64,000 bases of DNA from Archangium lipolyticum (GTDB lineage Bacteria; Myxococcota; Myxococcia; Myxococcales; Myxococcaceae), in NCBI RefSeq assembly GCF_024623785.1, contig NZ_JANKBZ010000039.1, positions 1-64,000 on the forward strand, given 5' to 3'. The position numbers were made by a program, and so were the translations under genes. Shown here piece by piece: positions 28,839-38,129 of this stretch (its first letter is position 1; each line of letters starts with the position of its first letter). Below the pieces are notes generated by a model. That model made no database searches and was not told the DNA's origin. It was given only the letters and a program-made list of their open reading frames with translations.

Positions 28839-30263
28839 TCAGTGCGCTCGCACCGACACGCGCCACTCCCGGAGGGTGCCGTCCTGCTTCCAGACCATCA
28901 GGTAGGTGCTTCCAGGCTTCAAGGGCGACAACCGCACCCTGTTATCGCTCATCGGCTGTACCTCCACGAGCTCCGGATCGCCCACCGCGACGCGCTTCAC
29001 TCCGGGCACCTCGAGCTCGTGCCGCTCGCCCATCACCACCGTGAGGGGCAGGGCATCCGGACGGAGCTCCGCTGTCTCCGTGCTCCGTGGCTCCCGCTTG
29101 CCCCACGTCAGGACGTCGGCTCCCGCGAACACCAGGAGCACCGCGGCCACCAGCACCACCGGCCGCCAGCGAGAACCCGGAGGCCGGGCCAGCGCCGCGA
29201 GCAGCTCGTCCATCGAGGGGAAGCGAGCCTCCGGCTCCAGTGCCAGTCCCCGGTCGAGCGCCGCCCTCACGTGTCCCGGGAGACCGGGACGCCGGGGCAC
29301 GGGCACGCGCCGCCAGCGCGCCTCGTCCCGGGCACGGGCCTCGAAGGGACGCACGCCGTACAGCGCCTCGTGGAGCGCCACACAGAAGCTGAACTGGTCG
29401 CCCCGCGCATCCACCTCGCGGCCGGCGAGCTGCTCGGGGGACATGTACGCGGGTGTGCCTGGCACAACCCCCGCCCTCGTGAGCGCCGACTCCTCCGAGT
29501 CTCCCGGCTCCGCTCCCGAGGCCCCGCCGTCCTCGCCAGCTCCGTGGCGCACCAGCCCGAAGTCGGTGACGCGCGGCCGTCCGTCCGCGCCCACCAGCAC
29601 GTTGGCCGGCTTGAAGTCGCGGTGCACCAGCCCCGCCCGGTGCGCCGCCGCCAGCCCCTCGCCCGCCTGGAGGAAGAGGGCCAGCACCTCGCGCCAGGGC
29701 CGCTCGCGCTCCCGCAGCCAGCCCGCCAGCGTGGGACCTTCCACCCGCTCCATCGCCAGGAAGACACGCCCCTCCTCCAGGCCCAGCTCGAAGAGGGGCA
29801 GCACGTTCGGATGCGAGAGCCGCGCCATGGCCTGGGCCTCTCGCACCAGCCGCGCCCGCCCCTCGTCCTCGCCCGTACCCGCCCCGGGACGCAGCAGCTT
29901 CAGCGCCACCGTGCGCCCCAGGGAGGGATCCCTCGCCGCGTACACCACGCCCATGCCCCCCGCGCCGAGCTGCGCCTCGATGACGTAGCGGCCGAGCCTG
30001 TCACCCGGGCTCAACGTGGGCGACCCGGGGTGCGCGGGCAGCGTGGGAGCGCCCGTGTCCAGGCGGGTGGGTGCGTTCGTGGCCTCCGGCGAGGAGGACT
30101 CGGCCGCCACCGCGGCCACCAGGGCGCGGCACGCGGCACAGTCGTCGAGATGGGGCTCCAGCTCCGGCACGTCTTCGAGGGACAGCGCGCCGGAGGCGAA
30201 ACCCGCGAGCACGTTCTCGTCCGGGCACCCGTCCGGCGCGCGGAGCTGCGATTGCGGAGACAT
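28839..30263 (-). CDS. Ser/Thr kinase with N-terminal zinc-finger and C-terminal pilus/secretin N-domain
   Basis: A 474-residue protein. At the N-terminus HLDDCAACR with a preceding Cys resembles the anti-sigma zinc-finger (HxxxCxxC). The kinase domain follows: LGAGGMGVVY, VALK, LVHRDFKPANVLV, DFG (in VTDFGL) and GTPAYMSPEQ, all present. One membrane helix (WRPVVLVAAVLLVFAGADVL) leads to a C-terminal domain of about 85 residues: LPLTVVMGERHELEVPGVKRV and VAVGDPELVEV, as in the N-terminal region of T2SS/T3SS secretin-type pilus proteins. The same domain is encoded alone by the next upstream gene, and a sigma factor lies beyond. The module looks like envelope-sensing control of that sigma factor. 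Confidence 0.82.
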   Translation of the reverse strand: MSPQSQLRAPDGCPDENVLAGFASGALSLEDVPELEPHLDDCAACRALVAAVAAESSSPEATNAPTRLDTGAPTLPAHPGSPTLSPGDRLGRYVIEAQLGAGGMGVVYAARDPSLGRTVALKLLRPGAGTGEDEGRARLVREAQAMARLSHPNVLPLFELGLEEGRVFLAMERVEGPTLAGWLRERERPWREVLALFLQAGEGLAAAHRAGLVHRDFKPANVLVGADGRPRVTDFGLVRHGAGEDGGASGAEPGDSEESALTRAGVVPGTPAYMSPEQLAGREVDARGDQFSFCVALHEALYGVRPFEARARDEARWRRVPVPRRPGLPGHVRAALDRGLALEPEARFPSMDELLAALARPPGSRWRPVVLVAAVLLVFAGADVLTWGKREPRSTETAELRPDALPLTVVMGERHELEVPGVKRVAVGDPELVEVQPMSDNRVRLSPLKPGSTYLMVWKQDGTLREWRVSVRAH

Positions 30264-30316
30264 CGAGGCCAATCCTCGCACGCTCGCACCGGGACGGGAA
30301 ACCACCGGGCCCGGGC

Positions 30317-30649
30317 TCAGCCCTGGGTGACGATCCGGTACGCCTTGCGCGCACCGTCCTTCGTCCACACGAGCAGGGTCGTCTCCCCCTTCTTGCTCCC
30401 GGTGAGGCGGATGATCATGTCATCGGAACCCTCGAAGGTGACCTCGGCCACCTCGGGGTCGCCGATGGCCACGCGGACGAGGTTCTTCACCTCCAGGGTC
30501 CGCCCCTCGCCCTTCCTCAGGACGAAGGTGTCCTCGACCTTGGCCGGGGCCTCGGTCTCGTTGGGCGCCGGAGGCTTCGCGCCCGCCCCCGAGCCGAACA
30601 TCGTCACCGCCAGGACCACGGCCACTCCGACCAGCTTCTTCATGTACAT
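30317..30649 (-). CDS. Secreted pilus-secretin N-domain protein
   Basis: A 110-residue exported protein. A signal peptide (KKLVGVAVVLAVTMFG) precedes a single domain with FVLRKGEGRTLEVKNLVRVAI, GDPEVAEV and LVWTKDG. This is the same domain as the C-terminus of the kinase downstream, with GDPE[VL]. and VW.DG in register. In the kinase the domain is anchored outside the membrane, so the free copy may be a partner or competitor of it. GGGAGA upstream supports the ATG at 30649. 53 bp separate it from the kinase start. Confidence 0.78.
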   Translation of the reverse strand: MYMKKLVGVAVVLAVTMFGSGAGAKPPAPNETEAPAKVEDTFVLRKGEGRTLEVKNLVRVAIGDPEVAEVTFEGSDDMIIRLTGSKKGETTLLVWTKDGARKAYRIVTQG

Positions 30650-30733
30650 GGGTGTCTCCCTTTTTCGACTTCTGCCCGGGTGACACCGGTGGCCGCGCGG
30701 TGTTGCACGACGGCGCGAAAAAAAGTGTCCGCG

Positions 30734-31630
30734 TCACTTCGCGCTGGCGAGGAGCGCGGAGAGGCTCTCATCGAGCTGGGCGGGCACATCGCGCAGGAGG
30801 CTGTTCAGCTCGCCCGAGGAGAGCCGGAGACGCTCGGCGAGGCGGGCGCGGGTGCCGGCGAGCACCTCCTCACGGGCGCGGGCCAGCCAGCGCGAGACGG
30901 TGGACTTGTGGGTGCGGTACAGCGTGCCGATGCGCTCCAGCGCGAGCCCCTCCACCAGGTGGAGCCGGAGTACGGTGCGCTCGCGCGAGGGCAGTGCGGC
31001 GAGGGCCTCGGCGAGCGCGGCCTGGAAGTCGGCCCGGTGGCGCTGGCGGAGGTGCTCCAATTCGGGGTCGCCCTCGGGGAGGGTGGCATCGGCGAGCGCC
31101 TCCTCCTCGGCGCGGGCCTGACGCCGGGCCGAGCGCCGCAGGTTGAGCGCCATGCGGACGGCCGCGGCGCGCAGCCACGCGGCGAGCGGACCCTGGCCCT
31201 GGTAGTCGGCCATGCGGGGCGGGCGGCCTCCCTCCGAGGTGAGGAGCTTCTCGCGCAGCGACTGGCACACCTCGGAGGCGGCATCCGCGCTCGCATCCAC
31301 GCGGGCCACGGCGGCGGCCACCTTCGGGAGGAAGTGCGTCTCCAGGAGGCCCTGCGCGACGGTGTCCCCCTGTACGCAGGCACACGCGAGGAAGAGGTCC
31401 GACACGTGGACGGCGCGCAGGGTGCGCTCGGGATCGGCGCTCGGCGGGAGACGCTCGGCCAGGTGGCGGAGGAAGACGGCCTCGTCGAGCCGCACCTGGG
31501 GCCATGCCCCACGGGCGGAGGCGAGCAGCTCCGTGAGCACCGGCTCCAGCGAGGGCAGCTCGGCGTACGTCCTTGCCTCGGATCTCAGGTGGGGAGCGAG
31601 GAAGCGGGCGAGCGGTGGGTGAGGCGGCAT
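30734..31630 (-). CDS. Sigma-70-like sigma factor, kinase-linked
   Basis: A 298-residue protein. Residues about 85-150 hold a region 2-like core helix, and residues about 215-270 a region 4 HTH: ALPSRERTVLRLHLVEG and IGTLYRTHKSTVSRWLARARE. The N-terminal 80 residues are extra. It resembles the unusual sigma factors of myxobacteria and Planctomycetes that are encoded next to Ser/Thr kinases. It lies upstream of the pilus-domain protein and zinc-finger kinase on the same strand, so all three may be one operon. Promoter sequence recognised is unknown. Confidence 0.8.
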   Translation of the reverse strand: MPPHPPLARFLAPHLRSEARTYAELPSLEPVLTELLASARGAWPQVRLDEAVFLRHLAERLPPSADPERTLRAVHVSDLFLACACVQGDTVAQGLLETHFLPKVAAAVARVDASADAASEVCQSLREKLLTSEGGRPPRMADYQGQGPLAAWLRAAAVRMALNLRRSARRQARAEEEALADATLPEGDPELEHLRQRHRADFQAALAEALAALPSRERTVLRLHLVEGLALERIGTLYRTHKSTVSRWLARAREEVLAGTRARLAERLRLSSGELNSLLRDVPAQLDESLSALLASAK

Positions 31631-31849
31631 GGGTTGGGACCCGGGAGGGATTACAGCATGGAAGTGGGCGCTCGACCTTTCTTACAGGGTCCGGGAAGAC
31701 GTGATGAGCGGGGAGCCAGCGAAATCCCTCTCGAAGCGCCGGGTTGGGGAACGTATTGCCCACTGCGCTCCCCGGCACAGCCCATGCTTGTACCCCGGGG
31801 GGCAGGATGGCGGGGACGGAGCTCGTGCACGGGTAGTGGGGGTGTGGTG

Positions 31850-32521
31850 ATGGGGGTGAGGGAGTTGAAGGAGGAGGCGCTGGACCTCTACACGCGGCGG
31901 AAGTTCGCCGAGTGCGCGCGCACGTACGCGAAGCTGCTCGAGTTGGAACCGAGGGATCCGCACCTGTACGTGCGCCACGCGGAGGCCTGGCGGCGCGCGG
32001 GGGACAAGCGGAGGGCGATCTCCTCATACCGGACGGCGGCGGAGCTGCTGTTGCAGTTCGGGTGCGAGGCCCGGGCCAGGGCGGCGTTGAAGGTGGCGCT
32101 GGAGCTGGACCCTCGGGACACGGAGGTGGCGCGAGCGCTGGCACAACTGTCGCCCGCCTACGCGCCCCGCCGCGAAGAGACACAGACCCACCCGCGAGGC
32201 CCGGGTCAGGAGCCGCGGAGCAGACCCCCCTCGCGGATTCCCGAGCACCAGCGGGAGCAGGTGGAGCTGCACACGCGGCAGGCGAACGTTCCGGGGAGGC
32301 TGGCACTGCCACCGGGGCCGGCCGAGTCACCTGCGCCGCTGCCATGTCCGGCGGAGGTACGCAGACTGTCGGGGAACACGTTAGCGGTGAGGACAGCGCC
32401 GGGGACGCGCTGGCTGGTGGTGTCCTCGCGCACGCCGCTGACGGCCTACGAGGTAGACGAGCTGGAGCGGGTGAGAGCGAGGGAGTTCACGTTGGAAATC
32501 ACGGAATCGCCCGAGGCCTGA
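31850..32521 (+). CDS. TPR protein with Pro/Arg-rich linker
   Basis: A 223-residue protein. Residues 1-105 carry about three TPR helix pairs (EEALDLYTRRKFAECARTYA, YVRHAEAWRRAGDKRRA, RAALKVALELDPRDTEVA). A Pro/Arg/Gln-rich linker of about 60 residues follows, then a small C-terminal region (WLVVSSRTPLTAYEVDELER) I do not recognise. No signal peptide. Divergent from the sigma factor. The gene ends next to a REP-like doublet. Confidence 0.72.
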   Translation: MGVRELKEEALDLYTRRKFAECARTYAKLLELEPRDPHLYVRHAEAWRRAGDKRRAISSYRTAAELLLQFGCEARARAALKVALELDPRDTEVARALAQLSPAYAPRREETQTHPRGPGQEPRSRPPSRIPEHQREQVELHTRQANVPGRLALPPGPAESPAPLPCPAEVRRLSGNTLAVRTAPGTRWLVVSSRTPLTAYEVDELERVRAREFTLEITESPEA

Positions 32522-32530
32522 GCCCCCATC

Positions 32531-32551
32531 CCCTCTCCCTTCGGGAGAGGG
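32531..32551. repeat. REP-like hairpin 1
   Basis: CCCTCTCCC-ttc-GGGAGAGGG followed by GACGGGGTGAGGGTATC, 10 bp after the TPR gene stop. First half of a doublet with hairpin 2. Confidence 0.85.
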
Positions 32552-32596
32552 ACGGGGTGAGGGTATCTCGCATCCCAGGTTGAGCCCGTGAATGCC

Positions 32597-32617
32597 CCCT
32601 CTCCCTCTGGGAGAGGG
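32597..32617. repeat. REP-like hairpin 2
   Basis: CCCTCTCCC-tct-GGGAGAGGG followed by CTGGGGTGAGGGTCATC. Centre-to-centre distance to hairpin 1 is 66 bp, with a spacer related to that of the doublet at 34682-34769. Confidence 0.85.
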
Positions 32618-32782
32618 CTGGGGTGAGGGTCATCCCCCGTGCGAGAAACGACCCGCGTCCCGAAATGAGGCCCCGGGCCACCATCACGCTGGCGGCCCCC
32701 GTCCACGGCGAGTCCCGAATCACGAATCAGAGCCACGAATCCGGGGGGATCCTCTCGAGAGAGGAGAAGACCCTCACCCCGG

Positions 32783-32803
32783 CCCTCTCCCAGAGGGAGA
32801 GGG
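32783..32803. repeat. REP-like hairpin 3, inverted
   Basis: CCCTCTCCC-aga-GGGAGAGGG in the opposite orientation (CCCTCACCCCGG precedes). It faces hairpin 2, 20 bp from the Cys-rich gene's stop codon. The 32522-32825 gap holds only these three repeats. Confidence 0.8.
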
Positions 32804-32825
32804 AGAGCCTGCTACCGTCCAAGAC

Positions 32826-33122
32826 TCAGAGAGCGGAGGAGCACTGCTGCGCCTGCTCGGTGGAGGAGTCCTTCTCGGTGGAGAAGAGCTGCCGGGCGCT
32901 GGAGGCGTTCTGCTCGGAGGACTCAGGGGCCTGAGCCATGGCCTCGCAGTGGTCGCTCTTGCGCTTGGGGTGACAGTGGCGGATGCCGTAGACGTGGTGG
33001 CAGCCACAGGCATCCACGCGTTTCTTGGCACAGATGGCCGGGTTGAACACCGGAGCCGTCTTCACCTCGACAGGCCCCGCGTTGACGGTCACAGCCACCA
33101 GCAGCGCTCCGAAAATCCCCAT
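32826..33122 (-). CDS. Small secreted Cys/His-rich protein
   Basis: A 98-residue exported protein. A short signal peptide (FGALLVAVTVNAGPV) precedes a mature peptide with a dense Cys/His cluster: PAICAKKRVDACGCHHVYG and RHCHPKRKSDHC. Six Cys and four His within about 30 residues suggest metal or heme binding or a disulfide-knotted peptide. The C-terminal tail is Ser/Glu/Gln-rich. No family recognised. The ATG at 33122 follows GGGGG at good distance; GTG at 33125 directly precedes it. Confidence 0.65.
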   Translation of the reverse strand: MGIFGALLVAVTVNAGPVEVKTAPVFNPAICAKKRVDACGCHHVYGIRHCHPKRKSDHCEAMAQAPESSEQNASSARQLFSTEKDSSTEQAQQCSSAL

Positions 33123-33319
33123 CACCCAGCCCCCTTGAAGCTCCGCGAGTAGAAATGGGAATTCTTCAGTGAAGGGGCAACTGCGGGATCACTCCAGTCG
33201 ACATCCGCACCACATCAGCCGTTGACCGATCGCACGAAGGGACGCCCGCTCTGTTCGTCAGCATCCAGAGGACGCATCCGTCGCTGCCAGCGGTTGAACC
33301 GACCGAGGGGACAAACGCC

Positions 33320-34672
33320 ATGAGCTGGACGCAAAGGTTGGAGAAGATCGCGGAGGGGCACTACGTCCTGCCGAAGACCAAGACGATGAGGGTGGATGCG
33401 CACCTGTTCCTGTCGGACAAGCTGTTGTGGGGCGAGGGCCCCGAGCTGCCGGGGCTGGAGGAGGGCGTGTTCGACCAGGTGGTGAACGCGGCCTCGTTTC
33501 CGGGGGTGACGCGGGTGGCGGTGACGCCGGACTGCCACGTGGGCTACGGGGTGCCGATTGGCACGGTGGTGGAGACGGAGGGAATCCTGCTCCCCACGGC
33601 GGCGGGCTACGACATCGGCTGCGGCATGGTGCAGCTCAAGACGACGCTGACGGCCGAGGACGTGGCGGACAAGGTGAAGCGCCGGCGGTGGATAGAAGAG
33701 GTGACGAGCCGGATCGCGGTGGGGGTGGGGGCGTCACGGGTGCAGAAGCAGCGGCGGATCGACTCGCGCACGTTCGCGGAGGTGGTGCGCCACGGGGCGA
33801 AGGCGCTGGGCCGCAACGCGTCGGTGACGGAGCGCAACTTCATCCCGGTGGAGGACGACCGGGTGGACATCCCCGAGCGGGCGTACGAGAAGAGGGATCA
33901 GCTGGGGAGCCTCGGAGGCGGCAACCACTTCACCGAGATGCAGGTGGATGAGGAAGGGCGCGTGTGGGTGATGTTGCACACGGGGAGCCGGGGCTTCGGG
34001 TGGAACATCGCGAAGCACTACTTCGTGGAGGGGGCGGCGGAGCTGGGGCTGAGCAAGCGCAGCGAGGACTTCATCTGGCTGGACGCGGCGAGCCGGTTGG
34101 GCAAGGAGTACTGGAACCTGCACAACATGGCGGCCAACTTCGCGGTGGCCAACCGGCTCATCATCGGCGAGGCGGTGTGCGCGGCGCTCGAGGAAGTGTT
34201 CGGCGGGACGGCGGACATCTACTACGAGATTTCGCACAACCTCATCCAGAAGGAGTCGGGGAAGTTCGTGGCGCGCAAGGGGGCGACGCGGGCGTTCCCG
34301 GGTGGGCATCCAGGACTCAAGGGCACGCCGTGGGAGAAGTCGGGACACCCCATCCTGATTCCGGGCTCGATGGAGACGGGGAGCGCGATCCTCTTCGCGG
34401 AGAAGGGGGCGGAGCAGTCCATCTACTCGGTGAACCACGGGGCGGGGCGGAGGCTGTCGCGAGGCGAAGCGCGACGGGTGCTGAACCAATCCGAGACGGA
34501 CAAGCGGATGGCGAAGGCGGACATCCTGCTCAACACGAGGACGACGCCGCTGGACGAATCGGGGCCCTGCTACAAGAACCTGGACGACGTGCTGGACACG
34601 GTGGAGATGGCGGGGCTGGCGAAGGTAGTGCACCGGCTCAAGCCGATCGCCTGCATCAAGGGAGCGGACTGA
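33320..34672 (+). CDS. rtcB: RNA-splicing ligase RtcB
   Basis: RtcB joins RNA 2',3'-cyclic phosphate or 3'-phosphate ends to 5'-OH ends using GTP and manganese. The 450-residue protein has all landmarks: PDCHVGYGVP (Asp71, His73), GYDIGCGM (Cys101), LGGGNHF (His203), HTGSRG (His220), SHN (His306) and the GMP-accepting His373 in VNHGAGRR. In E. coli it is paired with RtcA and the regulator RtcR; neither is nearby. No archease gene is seen either. It sits between REP elements and is probably transcribed alone. GAGGGGAC is 7 nt before the ATG. Confidence 0.96.
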   Translation: MSWTQRLEKIAEGHYVLPKTKTMRVDAHLFLSDKLLWGEGPELPGLEEGVFDQVVNAASFPGVTRVAVTPDCHVGYGVPIGTVVETEGILLPTAAGYDIGCGMVQLKTTLTAEDVADKVKRRRWIEEVTSRIAVGVGASRVQKQRRIDSRTFAEVVRHGAKALGRNASVTERNFIPVEDDRVDIPERAYEKRDQLGSLGGGNHFTEMQVDEEGRVWVMLHTGSRGFGWNIAKHYFVEGAAELGLSKRSEDFIWLDAASRLGKEYWNLHNMAANFAVANRLIIGEAVCAALEEVFGGTADIYYEISHNLIQKESGKFVARKGATRAFPGGHPGLKGTPWEKSGHPILIPGSMETGSAILFAEKGAEQSIYSVNHGAGRRLSRGEARRVLNQSETDKRMAKADILLNTRTTPLDESGPCYKNLDDVLDTVEMAGLAKVVHRLKPIACIKGAD

Positions 34673-34681
34673 GCCCTCTAC

Positions 34682-34702
34682 CCCTCTCCCACCGGGAGAG
34701 GG
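34682..34702. repeat. REP-like hairpin 4
   Basis: CCCTCTCCC-acc-GGGAGAGGG then GACGGGGTGAGGGTATC, 10 bp after rtcB. First half of a second doublet. Confidence 0.85.
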
Positions 34703-34748
34703 ACGGGGTGAGGGTATCGGGGTTCCCGGGTTTGACTCCGTGTATGCC

Positions 34749-34769
34749 CCCTCTCCCCCTGGGAGAGGG
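34749..34769. repeat. REP-like hairpin 5
   Basis: CCCTCTCCC-cct-GGGAGAGGG then CTGGGGTGAGGGTCTTC. It is 67 bp (centre to centre) from hairpin 4 with a spacer matching the one at 32531-32617. Confidence 0.85.
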
Positions 34770-34831
34770 CTGGGGTGAGGGTCTTCCCCACTCGTCACCC
34801 CCGAGGGCACGCGCTAGAGTAGGTGCCCGAA

Positions 34832-35767
34832 ATGACCGCGCCGTCGCCCGCAGCCCCGTCCCCAGCGCCATCACGCGAGGCCGACCTCGCACGAGCCGAG
34901 GCCGAGCAGGCCAGCCAGGAAGCCCGGCTGGCGGATCAGCTCAACCGAGCGGCGGCGGAGGCGGAGACGCTGTCCCGCCAGCTCGCCGAGCTGCGGCAGC
35001 AGGTGTCGCAAGTGCCCGCGGAGCGGCAGGGAGACGAGCACGTACGGGGAGCGAGCGCGCGGCTGGAGTCGGCCTCGGTGCACACGGGCTCCACGGAGGA
35101 CGCGCGAGAGCGGGCCCTGTCCGCGCGCAGCGAGGCGCTGGAGTCCCGGAGGCAGGCGACGCAGGAGGTACAGGCGGCGCTGAAGACGCTGCAACTCCTC
35201 AACACGCGGGCGCAGCAGGAGCTGGCGGAGGCGGAGGCGGGGCTGAAGCGCTCGGCGGAGGAAGCAGCGCGGGCGCAGCGCGAGCGCGAGGCGGCGGCCC
35301 GGGCGCAGCAACGCGAGCGCGAGCAGCGCGAGCGCGAGGCCACTCAGCAGGCCCGGCAGGCGACGGTCCCTGCGCGCCCGGCGGCGGCGGCCTCGGGGAA
35401 CATCACGATTCCGGAGCCCCGGCCGCTGGGAGCCCGCTCGTCGCGGGTGCGGATGCAGACGATGATCGATCTGCGCAGCGACTCGAACTTCTTCACGGGC
35501 TTCTCGACGAACATCAGCGAGGGCGGCATCTTCGTGGCGACGGTGCAGACGGTGCCGCGAGGGACGACGGTGGACGTGGACCTCACGCTGCCGGGTGGGA
35601 GGCCCATCAAGGTGACGGGCGTGGTGCGCTGGACGCGCGAGGTGAACGACAAGACGCCCGAGCTGATGCCGGGACTGGGCGTGCAGTTCTCGAATCTGCC
35701 GCCCGAGGTAGCCGGGAGCATCTCGGACTTCGTGGCCACGCGCGAGCCGCTGTTCTTCCCGGACTGA
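34832..35767 (+). CDS. PilZ-domain protein with N-terminal coiled coil (TIGR02266 type)
   Basis: A 311-residue protein. Residues about 15-185 are a long Ala/Glu/Arg/Gln coiled coil. The C-terminal PilZ domain has the R(x)nR segment (RSSRVRMQ) and TNISEGGIFVAT, matching RxxxR and [DN]xSxxG, which bind cyclic di-GMP. The rest (VDVDLTLPGG, VTGVVRWTRE, GLGVQFSNLPPE) matches the TIGR02266 family common in Myxococcus. It likely responds to c-di-GMP and works through its coiled coil. Note that the low-complexity coiled coil makes homology there unreliable. An in-frame GTG at 34823 is a less likely start. Confidence 0.85.
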   Translation: MTAPSPAAPSPAPSREADLARAEAEQASQEARLADQLNRAAAEAETLSRQLAELRQQVSQVPAERQGDEHVRGASARLESASVHTGSTEDARERALSARSEALESRRQATQEVQAALKTLQLLNTRAQQELAEAEAGLKRSAEEAARAQREREAAARAQQREREQREREATQQARQATVPARPAAAASGNITIPEPRPLGARSSRVRMQTMIDLRSDSNFFTGFSTNISEGGIFVATVQTVPRGTTVDVDLTLPGGRPIKVTGVVRWTREVNDKTPELMPGLGVQFSNLPPEVAGSISDFVATREPLFFPD

Positions 35768-35776
35768 GCCGCTGAC

Positions 35777-36358
35777 TCAGGCGAACAGCTCCGCGACGGG
35801 GAGCGCCAGGCGGGGCAGCGTGGAGGAGGAGAGCGTCTCGCCCACTCCGAGTGTCCGCATGGTGCGGTAGCGGCCCGCGTCCGCATCCGGCTCGGAGTAC
35901 ACCTCGACGGTCTGGCCAGCCACATCCACGACCCAGTACTCGGGTACCCGGGCCCGCGCGTAGATACGGCCCTTGAGCAACCGGTCCCTGCGCAACGACT
36001 CGTCCGCGACCTCGACGACGAGCAACGCGGAGCGGGGGTGCACCGGAGCCGTCTCCTCCTCCTGCCGGGTGACGATGGCGAGGTCCGGCTCCGGCTCACT
36101 GTCGTCTCCCAGCGAGAGCGACAGTTGGACACGAACCCGGCAGTCGGACCGACGCGCATCCGAGAAGCTCTCGCTCAGCCGGGAAACCACCAGCGCATGG
36201 GCTCGGCCTTGTGGCGCCATCTCGACGATCACCCCCTCCAGCAACTCCACGCGCTCATCCTCGCCGAGCACTCCGACATCGATGAGCCGGTGGTACTCGT
36301 CCAGGCGGAAGAGACGTGGGGCCACGAGCCCGCTGCCGAGGATGTCTGGAGAGTGCAT
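35777..36358 (-). CDS. Uma2-family (DUF820) endonuclease-like protein
   Basis: A 193-residue protein of the restriction-endonuclease fold. Characteristic segments: LEGVIVEMAPQGRAH, EPDLAIV (catalytic Asp region), LLVVEVADESLRRDR, KGRIYARARVPEYWVVD. Uma2 proteins spread in Cyanobacteria and myxobacteria; their cellular role is not settled and no partner is fused. AAGGAGG lies 7 nt before the ATG at 36358. Convergent with the PilZ gene. Confidence 0.85.
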   Translation of the reverse strand: MHSPDILGSGLVAPRLFRLDEYHRLIDVGVLGEDERVELLEGVIVEMAPQGRAHALVVSRLSESFSDARRSDCRVRVQLSLSLGDDSEPEPDLAIVTRQEEETAPVHPRSALLVVEVADESLRRDRLLKGRIYARARVPEYWVVDVAGQTVEVYSEPDADAGRYRTMRTLGVGETLSSSTLPRLALPVAELFA

Positions 36359-36506
36359 GGCCGAGCCTCCTTGCTCCCTCAAGCTAGTGCCGCCCGTCCC
36401 TGGGCGTCCACCGCGCCCAGGCACACAGCGAATCCTTGATTTACCCGTTTGAAGCGAATAGGTCCCGAGCCGGGCGAGAGAACCTCTCGGAGCACAGGAG
36501 ACCCGA

Positions 36507-38066
36507 ATGCGGATGATGCGTCTCATGGCGGTGGTGGCCGTACTGGGAATGAGCGCGGTGGGCACACCGGCCTCGGCGGGGCTGCCGTACCCGACGCGGA
36601 GCGCGTACCGCATCAAGGGCCTGCAGCCGGACTTCTGGCCGAGCTACGACGAGGTGGCGGGCAACAACACGGGCGGGGTGGCCATGAACCTGACGTGGTT
36701 CACCTGGGAGCCGCAGGTGAAGGCGCCCCCGTGTGCCTCGGGGCAGGTGGAGTACGGCGGGCGCTGCTTCGTGGTGGACGCGGCCGTGGACGCGGCCATC
36801 CGCGAGTGGACGGCGCGCGGCGTGGTGGTGACGGCGGTGGTGTACGGCGTGCCCGCCTGGGCTCGCGCCGGCCGGGTGTGCACGCCCGCCGCGGCGGGCT
36901 TCGACATCTTCTGCGCCCCCAACAACGCGGCGGACTACGGCCGCTTCGCCGGCATGCTGTCCTGGCTCTACAACGGGGAGAACGGGCACGGCCGCATCGC
37001 CGACTTCGTCATCCACAACGAGGTGAACTCGAATGTCTGGTTCGACGTGGGCTGCGGCCAGGGCGCGGGCGCCTGCGACACCCAGCGCTGGCTCGACACG
37101 TACGCGGCCAACTACACCGCGGCCTATGACCAGGTCGTCTCCTGGCAGCCGGCCGCCAAGGTGCTCATCTCCCTGGAGCACCACTTCGGCACGGAGTTCG
37201 ACCAGCCGGGCGCCCACGAGCCGCTGCTGTCGGGCATGACGTTCCTGAATGGCTTCGCCGCCCGCGTGGGCTCCCGCGCGTGGCGGGTGGCCTGGCACCC
37301 CTACCCGCCCGACCTCACCCGCCCGCAGTTCTCCGCGGATGACTACCCGCGCGTGACGTACGGCAACATCGGCGTCCTCGCCGGATGGCTGCGCAAGACG
37401 TTCCCCCGGGTGCCCTCGGCCTGGGAAATCCAGCTCACGGAGAGTGGCGTCAATTCCATCTCGCCCAACTCCAACGAGGCGGCCCAGCAGGCCGGTGTCT
37501 GTGATTCGTTCCGCAACGTGCTCGGGACTCCCGGCATCGAGAGCTACATCTATCACCGCATGACGGACCACCCGACCGAGGTCGCCCAGGGTCTCGGCCT
37601 CGGGCTGCGCCGCCCGGACGGGAGCGCCAAGCCGGCCTGGAGCACCTGGGCGCTCGCCAACCGCAACGACCTCAACCCGCCACGGCTCTCGTGCGGCTTC
37701 GAGGACCTGCCCTACACACGCCTGCGCCGGGGCTACCACGCCTCGCGAGGCCACTGGGCCTCCTCGCGCCTGCTGCCGCCCGGCTTCACGCTCGAGCGCT
37801 CCTGGCGCCTGCTGCGCGAGCCCCAGGCCGGCACCCGCATGCTCTACGAGTGCCGCGTGGGCAACCACAACCTGCTGACGCCGGACGTGAACTGCGAGGG
37901 GCTGCAGCCGCTCGGCCCCGTGGGGTACGTCTACACCTCGCAGGTGGCGGGCACCGTGCCGCTCTACCGCTGCCGGATCGGCGCCGGACAGGACCACTTC
38001 GTCTCGCCGGCGTCCAACTGCGAGGGGCAGATCTTCGAATCGCTGCTCGGCTACGTGGTGCAGTGA
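36507..38066 (+). CDS. Secreted DUF5722-type glycosidase-like protein
   Basis: A 519-residue exported protein. A signal peptide ([20 protein letters not shown]) precedes a TIM-barrel domain of the DUF5722 type: NLTWFTWEP near the start, [24 protein letters not shown] with a Glu in the place of the acid/base of glycosidase clans, and QLTESGVNS with a possible nucleophile. The C-terminal 110 residues carry two copies of a short domain (LYECRVG.HNL..P..NCEG and LYRCRIG.GQDHF), the DUF5648-like repeat of surface proteins. A polysaccharide target is likely; none is known. Confidence 0.75.
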   Translation: MRMMRLMAVVAVLGMSAVGTPASAGLPYPTRSAYRIKGLQPDFWPSYDEVAGNNTGGVAMNLTWFTWEPQVKAPPCASGQVEYGGRCFVVDAAVDAAIREWTARGVVVTAVVYGVPAWARAGRVCTPAAAGFDIFCAPNNAADYGRFAGMLSWLYNGENGHGRIADFVIHNEVNSNVWFDVGCGQGAGACDTQRWLDTYAANYTAAYDQVVSWQPAAKVLISLEHHFGTEFDQPGAHEPLLSGMTFLNGFAARVGSRAWRVAWHPYPPDLTRPQFSADDYPRVTYGNIGVLAGWLRKTFPRVPSAWEIQLTESGVNSISPNSNEAAQQAGVCDSFRNVLGTPGIESYIYHRMTDHPTEVAQGLGLGLRRPDGSAKPAWSTWALANRNDLNPPRLSCGFEDLPYTRLRRGYHASRGHWASSRLLPPGFTLERSWRLLREPQAGTRMLYECRVGNHNLLTPDVNCEGLQPLGPVGYVYTSQVAGTVPLYRCRIGAGQDHFVSPASNCEGQIFESLLGYVVQ

Positions 38067-38098
38067 GTCAACCCGGGAGGCGGATACCCTCACCCCGA

Positions 38099-38119
38099 CC
38101 CTCTCCCAAAGGGAGAGGG
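38099..38119. repeat. REP-like hairpin 6, inverted
   Basis: CCCTCTCCC-aaa-GGGAGAGGG preceded by TACCCTCACCCCGA. It lies between the convergent glycosidase-like gene and the three-gene M28 operon and could terminate both. Confidence 0.85.
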
Positions 38120-38129
38120 GTGTGTTGGG

